Part shown: piece by piece, positions 60,601-64,000 of the stretch
How the letters are laid out: each line of letters begins with the position of its first letter
How positions within the stretch are numbered: the first letter of the stretch is position 1
DNA from: Talpa occidentalis
Lineage: Eukaryota > Chordata > Mammalia > Eulipotyphla > Talpidae
Assembly: GCF_014898055.3 (NCBI RefSeq)
Contig: NW_023603184.1
Coordinates: forward strand, 118,596,615-118,660,614
Direction of reading: 5' to 3'
DNA: 64,000 bases
Notes under the pieces: generated by a model
The model's input: only the letters and a program-made list of their open reading frames with translations
Databases searched by the model: none
Told to the model about the DNA's origin: nothing
Program-made: the position numbers and the translations under genes

Positions 60601-63600
60601 CCTCCAGGTAGTAACTGTATTCTGCTCGCTGACACTGTTTCATTTCATGTGTTAGGCCCTTATACTAGTTCTCATCTGGCAACAAGCAAACTTTTCACCT
60701 TTTTCTATCATCATATCTTAGAACATAGCCCTGGGTGCATCTATATTTTCTTTTTACACTCATCTACCTTGCCCTTGAGATTTCATTTTCTCCTTCATAG
60801 CTTCCTACTTCATCATTTAAGATCTAAACCTCTCTGAGTAGGAAAATTCCCACTTTCACTAATGATTATTTCTGATATTTAGCACTAAAACATTTTTGCC
60901 CAAGAAGATTTAGTTCCTCTTTAATTTTCTGAATAAATGTAATTTCTAGAGACAGACTCCTTAATACAAAGGAGTATTTAATGTACCTCTTTTTCTTTGG
61001 ATTTGTAGTAATTTGGGGATTTCATTGTTTTCTTTCTGTACCAAAATTCATGAAAATGGAATATACCTAAAAGTAATAATATAGATCATTAGTTGTTTTT
61101 AAAAGTCAATCACCATCCTGTGCATGAAGTTCTGACATAAAAACTCAATCTTGAATTAGAAAATTTACCATAATCAACCCAAATGAAATATAAAGCATTA
61201 ACAGGAATAGAATTTTATTGGTAATCTAGTATAATTTACTTACATGTTGAACTAACATTTGAATGCCAAAATATCTTTTTCTCCATTGCTCATGTGGAAC
61301 TCAGCTGTTATTGAAATTTAAAGATAGAGCTTTTAGGATATAGCTTGCAGAGTTGGCTAAATATCACAGTAAAAGCAGGAAATATTGCTACCAAAACACC
61401 TTTCATTTTATAGAGTGATTTCACAGGGTCTAAAAGTCTCTCAAGTTTCTCCCTCCCTTCAGCCCCCTCCTCTATCATCTGCAAGTTCAGGAAAAAGCAC
61501 TTGGCTTGAGGTTTCTCTGTTGCAGCCCACACAGTGAGGCCCTCCTGACTATTTACCAAGGTTTCCATGGCAGCCATTTGCCTATCCCCCAAGCCTATTA
61601 TTTGTTAATTTCTCTGTATCCCTGTATCCACATTGCTAAAGTTAACATAATGCATAATAACATGCCAAAGTACAAAGTCTATAATGGGCATATTTATTAA
61701 AGGTTAAGGCCTAAATTACCTGATGCACTTTAAACAGTAGCATAGGTTTAAAGAAAAAACACACAGGTGTGAAAACACTAACTCTCCTGAATATCCTCTG
61801 GTTAATCCAAGTATATTACTTGTGTTATTCTATACAAATTTTATTCTGATATCAAAAGGCATTTAAATCCAAACTAACAACAAACTCTAGGAATTTGACT
61901 GTAGCGCTGACCAGAGGGGCTGGAGGGGGCAGGGGTGAGTACAAAGTAGGCAGAGAACAGGATGGAAATGGATTCTGGATGCTTTCTTGGTGAGTGTGGT
62001 GTGGTAACAGCACGTAAAGTGGGAGACTCTTTATGCCTAAATCACAAACAACATTGTAAACCACTGTTACCTCAGTTTTAAAAAAAAAGACATTTCAAAG
62101 GAAAACATTCTTAAATCTTTTTCTTAAAAATTATAGATATGAAAATTCTGTTCAACAACCTTAGAAGATTTGTAAAAAATTGAGAACATCTCAGAGTTCA
62201 TGATAGCAAAGCAAAGCATAATTTTTCAAGTCATAGTAATTATGCTGGCTATCACCCCATTACTGATATAATGTGAAGCTAATAAGCCAAGTAATTAGTA
62301 TGCTCTAGGTCAGAATTTTCACCTCAGTAGCTGAAGGGTAAATGAAGACAAAGCAGTGTAATATTAAACATACAAGCAAAACAGCAGTAATATATTAAAT
62401 GAAAATCTGAATGCTCACTTAAGAAATAGTGTATTTTTGCTTGTTGAAGAAAAAGTATAAGCATGTGATTTAGTTTTAATCTTCGTAAAAGACAATTTTT
62501 ATTGCCAATGAATGCTATTAAACATGTAAGCACACTTATATGTAATATGTATGCATATGTGTAAATCATGATTTAGATACATTAATTCTTAACTAGCCAT
62601 TATAGTCTTATAAAATATTTTTTTGTTGTCTTGAAGAAGAAAAACAAATAAAACATAAACTTGCATTGAAGAAATGGTGCCTTCATAAAGAAGAACAGAA
62701 AAGTATCAAGTGTAATCAAATGTTAAGTGGAGTTTCATGTATAATTATTCAGGGTAAAAACAAGCTGAGGCCAAAAGGACAAATTACTCTCTATGTTCAG
62801 AAAAACACTGGGAATGAGAAAAAACTCTATTCTGTAAAATTTCTTAAGAGATACAGATCTAGCACTAAATTTCCTCCCCCACTCCATCCCCATCCCGAAA
62901 GAAGACTGTCTCTTTAGGGGGGTACAACGTTCTGGAAAGAGAATATTTCCTCCCTTGTGGAGTGAAAGGCTCCTTACCATCAAGTTTTCCATGAAGAGGA
63001 TGCTTATTAGGGAGAGCTTTGAGACTAGCATCTATGAAGTAAGGAATTAAGAATGGTAAGGCATTAAGAATGTTGGTTGTATAAGGGTGTAATTCAGTTA
63101 CAACCAAGAACTCAGTCAATCCTATAATGTGTTCTGGAACTTGATAGCTCTTAAGTTCAACAGAATTAAGTTAAAAGGGTCAACCTTTAATACCCCCTCC
63201 TTGTGCAATTATTGGATATTGTCTCTCCCTGGGAGGAAGCACAAATTTGGCAAAGGCATTTTTGTTTAACTAGAAATTTACTAAGAAGGGTAAGAACTAG
63301 GGGCCATTTTCAAACAATGCCCCAGCAGTTGTGAGAATAACCTCTTCATTTTTTTTGGGGGGGGGATAATTGGTGTAGCATAACACAGTAAGCATTTATT
63401 TAACCCCATTAGATCTTGGCAAAAGATGTGATCAATAACTTCCACATAGAGAAAAAGAGAGAATTGCTATTATTGTCCCCAGCAATTCTTAAGGTTGAAG
63501 AGTGATAAACATGATGGCTCTCAGAGTTCAAACACTGACTGGAGAGAGTAGATGAGATCAGGGACTACTGTCTTATTTAATCAGCATTAATATTAGTACA

Positions 63601-64000
63601 TGTAATTGTGCAAAGCTATTGTGTGCCTACTGATAAGTATGAATCACTTGAAATTGGTTAACAGGTGTCACAAGAGAAACCCACTATCTACGAATTTGTG
63701 AGTAGGAACAAACTATGTCCTACCCATATTTAGGTGGGCTTGGGTCAACTAAGAAGGAGATTACTGCCTTACTGAATTAGACACACAATTGTTTTCATAC
63801 GTTTTCTCCCTTTCCAAAGAAGAGTATCAAGAAAGAAGGTGGGGGTTTAAGTGTGAAAATAACATACATAATCCCAACTATTCTAAACCACTAGAGAGAG
63901 CCATAGACAACCCTAGATTATTTTAACTGAGTGGAGATTTGCATCACCAAAAAGTGATGGAGATTTGAATTTCTTGAGACCACAAGCAAATTTTAAGGTA
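57662..64000. other. Unassigned sequence to the end of the window
   Basis: Over 6 kb without a recognised gene or repeat, and without any SINE copy. GC-richer patches occur at about 61440-61590 and 61900-61960, and pyrimidine/purine-rich patches at 62870-62900 and 63355-63366 (T8 followed by a G run). The longest frames (112 codons at 58193-58531; 94-98 codons near 60553, 61308 and 62735) have no recognisable domains. Confidence 0.5.

Noticed and set aside
60553..60837. 94-codon frame with hydrophobic and His-rich segments
   Set aside because: No signal peptide or domain pattern I can support; T/C-rich base composition explains it.

Overview
The window is AT-rich nuclear DNA of a placental mammal. 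I find no protein-coding gene, rRNA, functional tRNA, CRISPR array or bacterial-type element. The evidence for a mammal is the repeat content: L1 3' UTR and ORF2 fragments, L2 and MIR remnants, two MaLR-type (MLT1) LTRs, dinucleotide microsatellites, and 18 copies or pieces of one lineage-specific tRNA-derived SINE. That SINE has pol III A and B boxes in its head and an AATAAA/TCTTT tail, so it is of the 'T+' class. It does not look like the primate, rodent, carnivore CAN, horse ERE, pig PRE-1, cetartiodactyl CHR or camelid SINEs I know. A laurasiatherian, perhaps a yinpterochiropteran bat with a Rhin-1-like SINE, is my best guess, but it is tentative.

Layout. 0-8 kb: three SINEs, an antisense MLT1 LTR with an embedded (TC)n(CA)n tract, and unassigned sequence. 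8-18 kb: three SINEs, two possible L1 5' UTR heads, otherwise unassigned. 18-21.4 kb: a GC-richer block (18.3-18.7 kb), then a probable MaLR internal remnant and its 3' LTR, interrupted by a SINE. 22.9-26.7 kb: three SINEs and two MIRs. 27.9 kb: a perfect 24-bp palindrome abutting a short tandem repeat. 31-40 kb: an antisense L1 3' UTR, SINEs (two of them 69 bp apart), an antisense L1 split by a SINE, an L1 3' end, an L1 with a scrambled microsatellite core containing a long inverted repeat, and a MIR. 42-46.3 kb: (TA)n, an L2, an AT minisatellite, and an internal L1 ORF2 piece with a 5' inversion flanked by a 15-bp direct repeat. 48-54 kb: a minisatellite, a SINE with a hugely expanded (GT)n(GA)n, a second inverted L1 joined to a SINE head fragment, two MIRs, a SINE and an L2. 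56.4-57.7 kb: an AT-rich tract, a 2 x 186-bp tandem duplication with no visible difference, and a 3-copy short repeat. 57.7-64 kb: nothing assigned.

No genes act together here. The window reads as intergenic or deep-intronic sequence built from several ages of retroposon insertion: L2/MIR, then MLT1, older L1, older SINE subfamily, and finally young SINEs with perfect target-site duplications. The reading frames present are explained by repeats, microsatellites or chance, except one unexplained 134-codon frame at 19650-20054, which probably belongs to the MaLR internal remnant. I found no convincing new biological system. The observations most worth checking are the 186-bp duplication, the two inverted L1 copies, the tail-less SINE heads, the hairpin inside the 38-kb L1, and the SINE subfamily structure.
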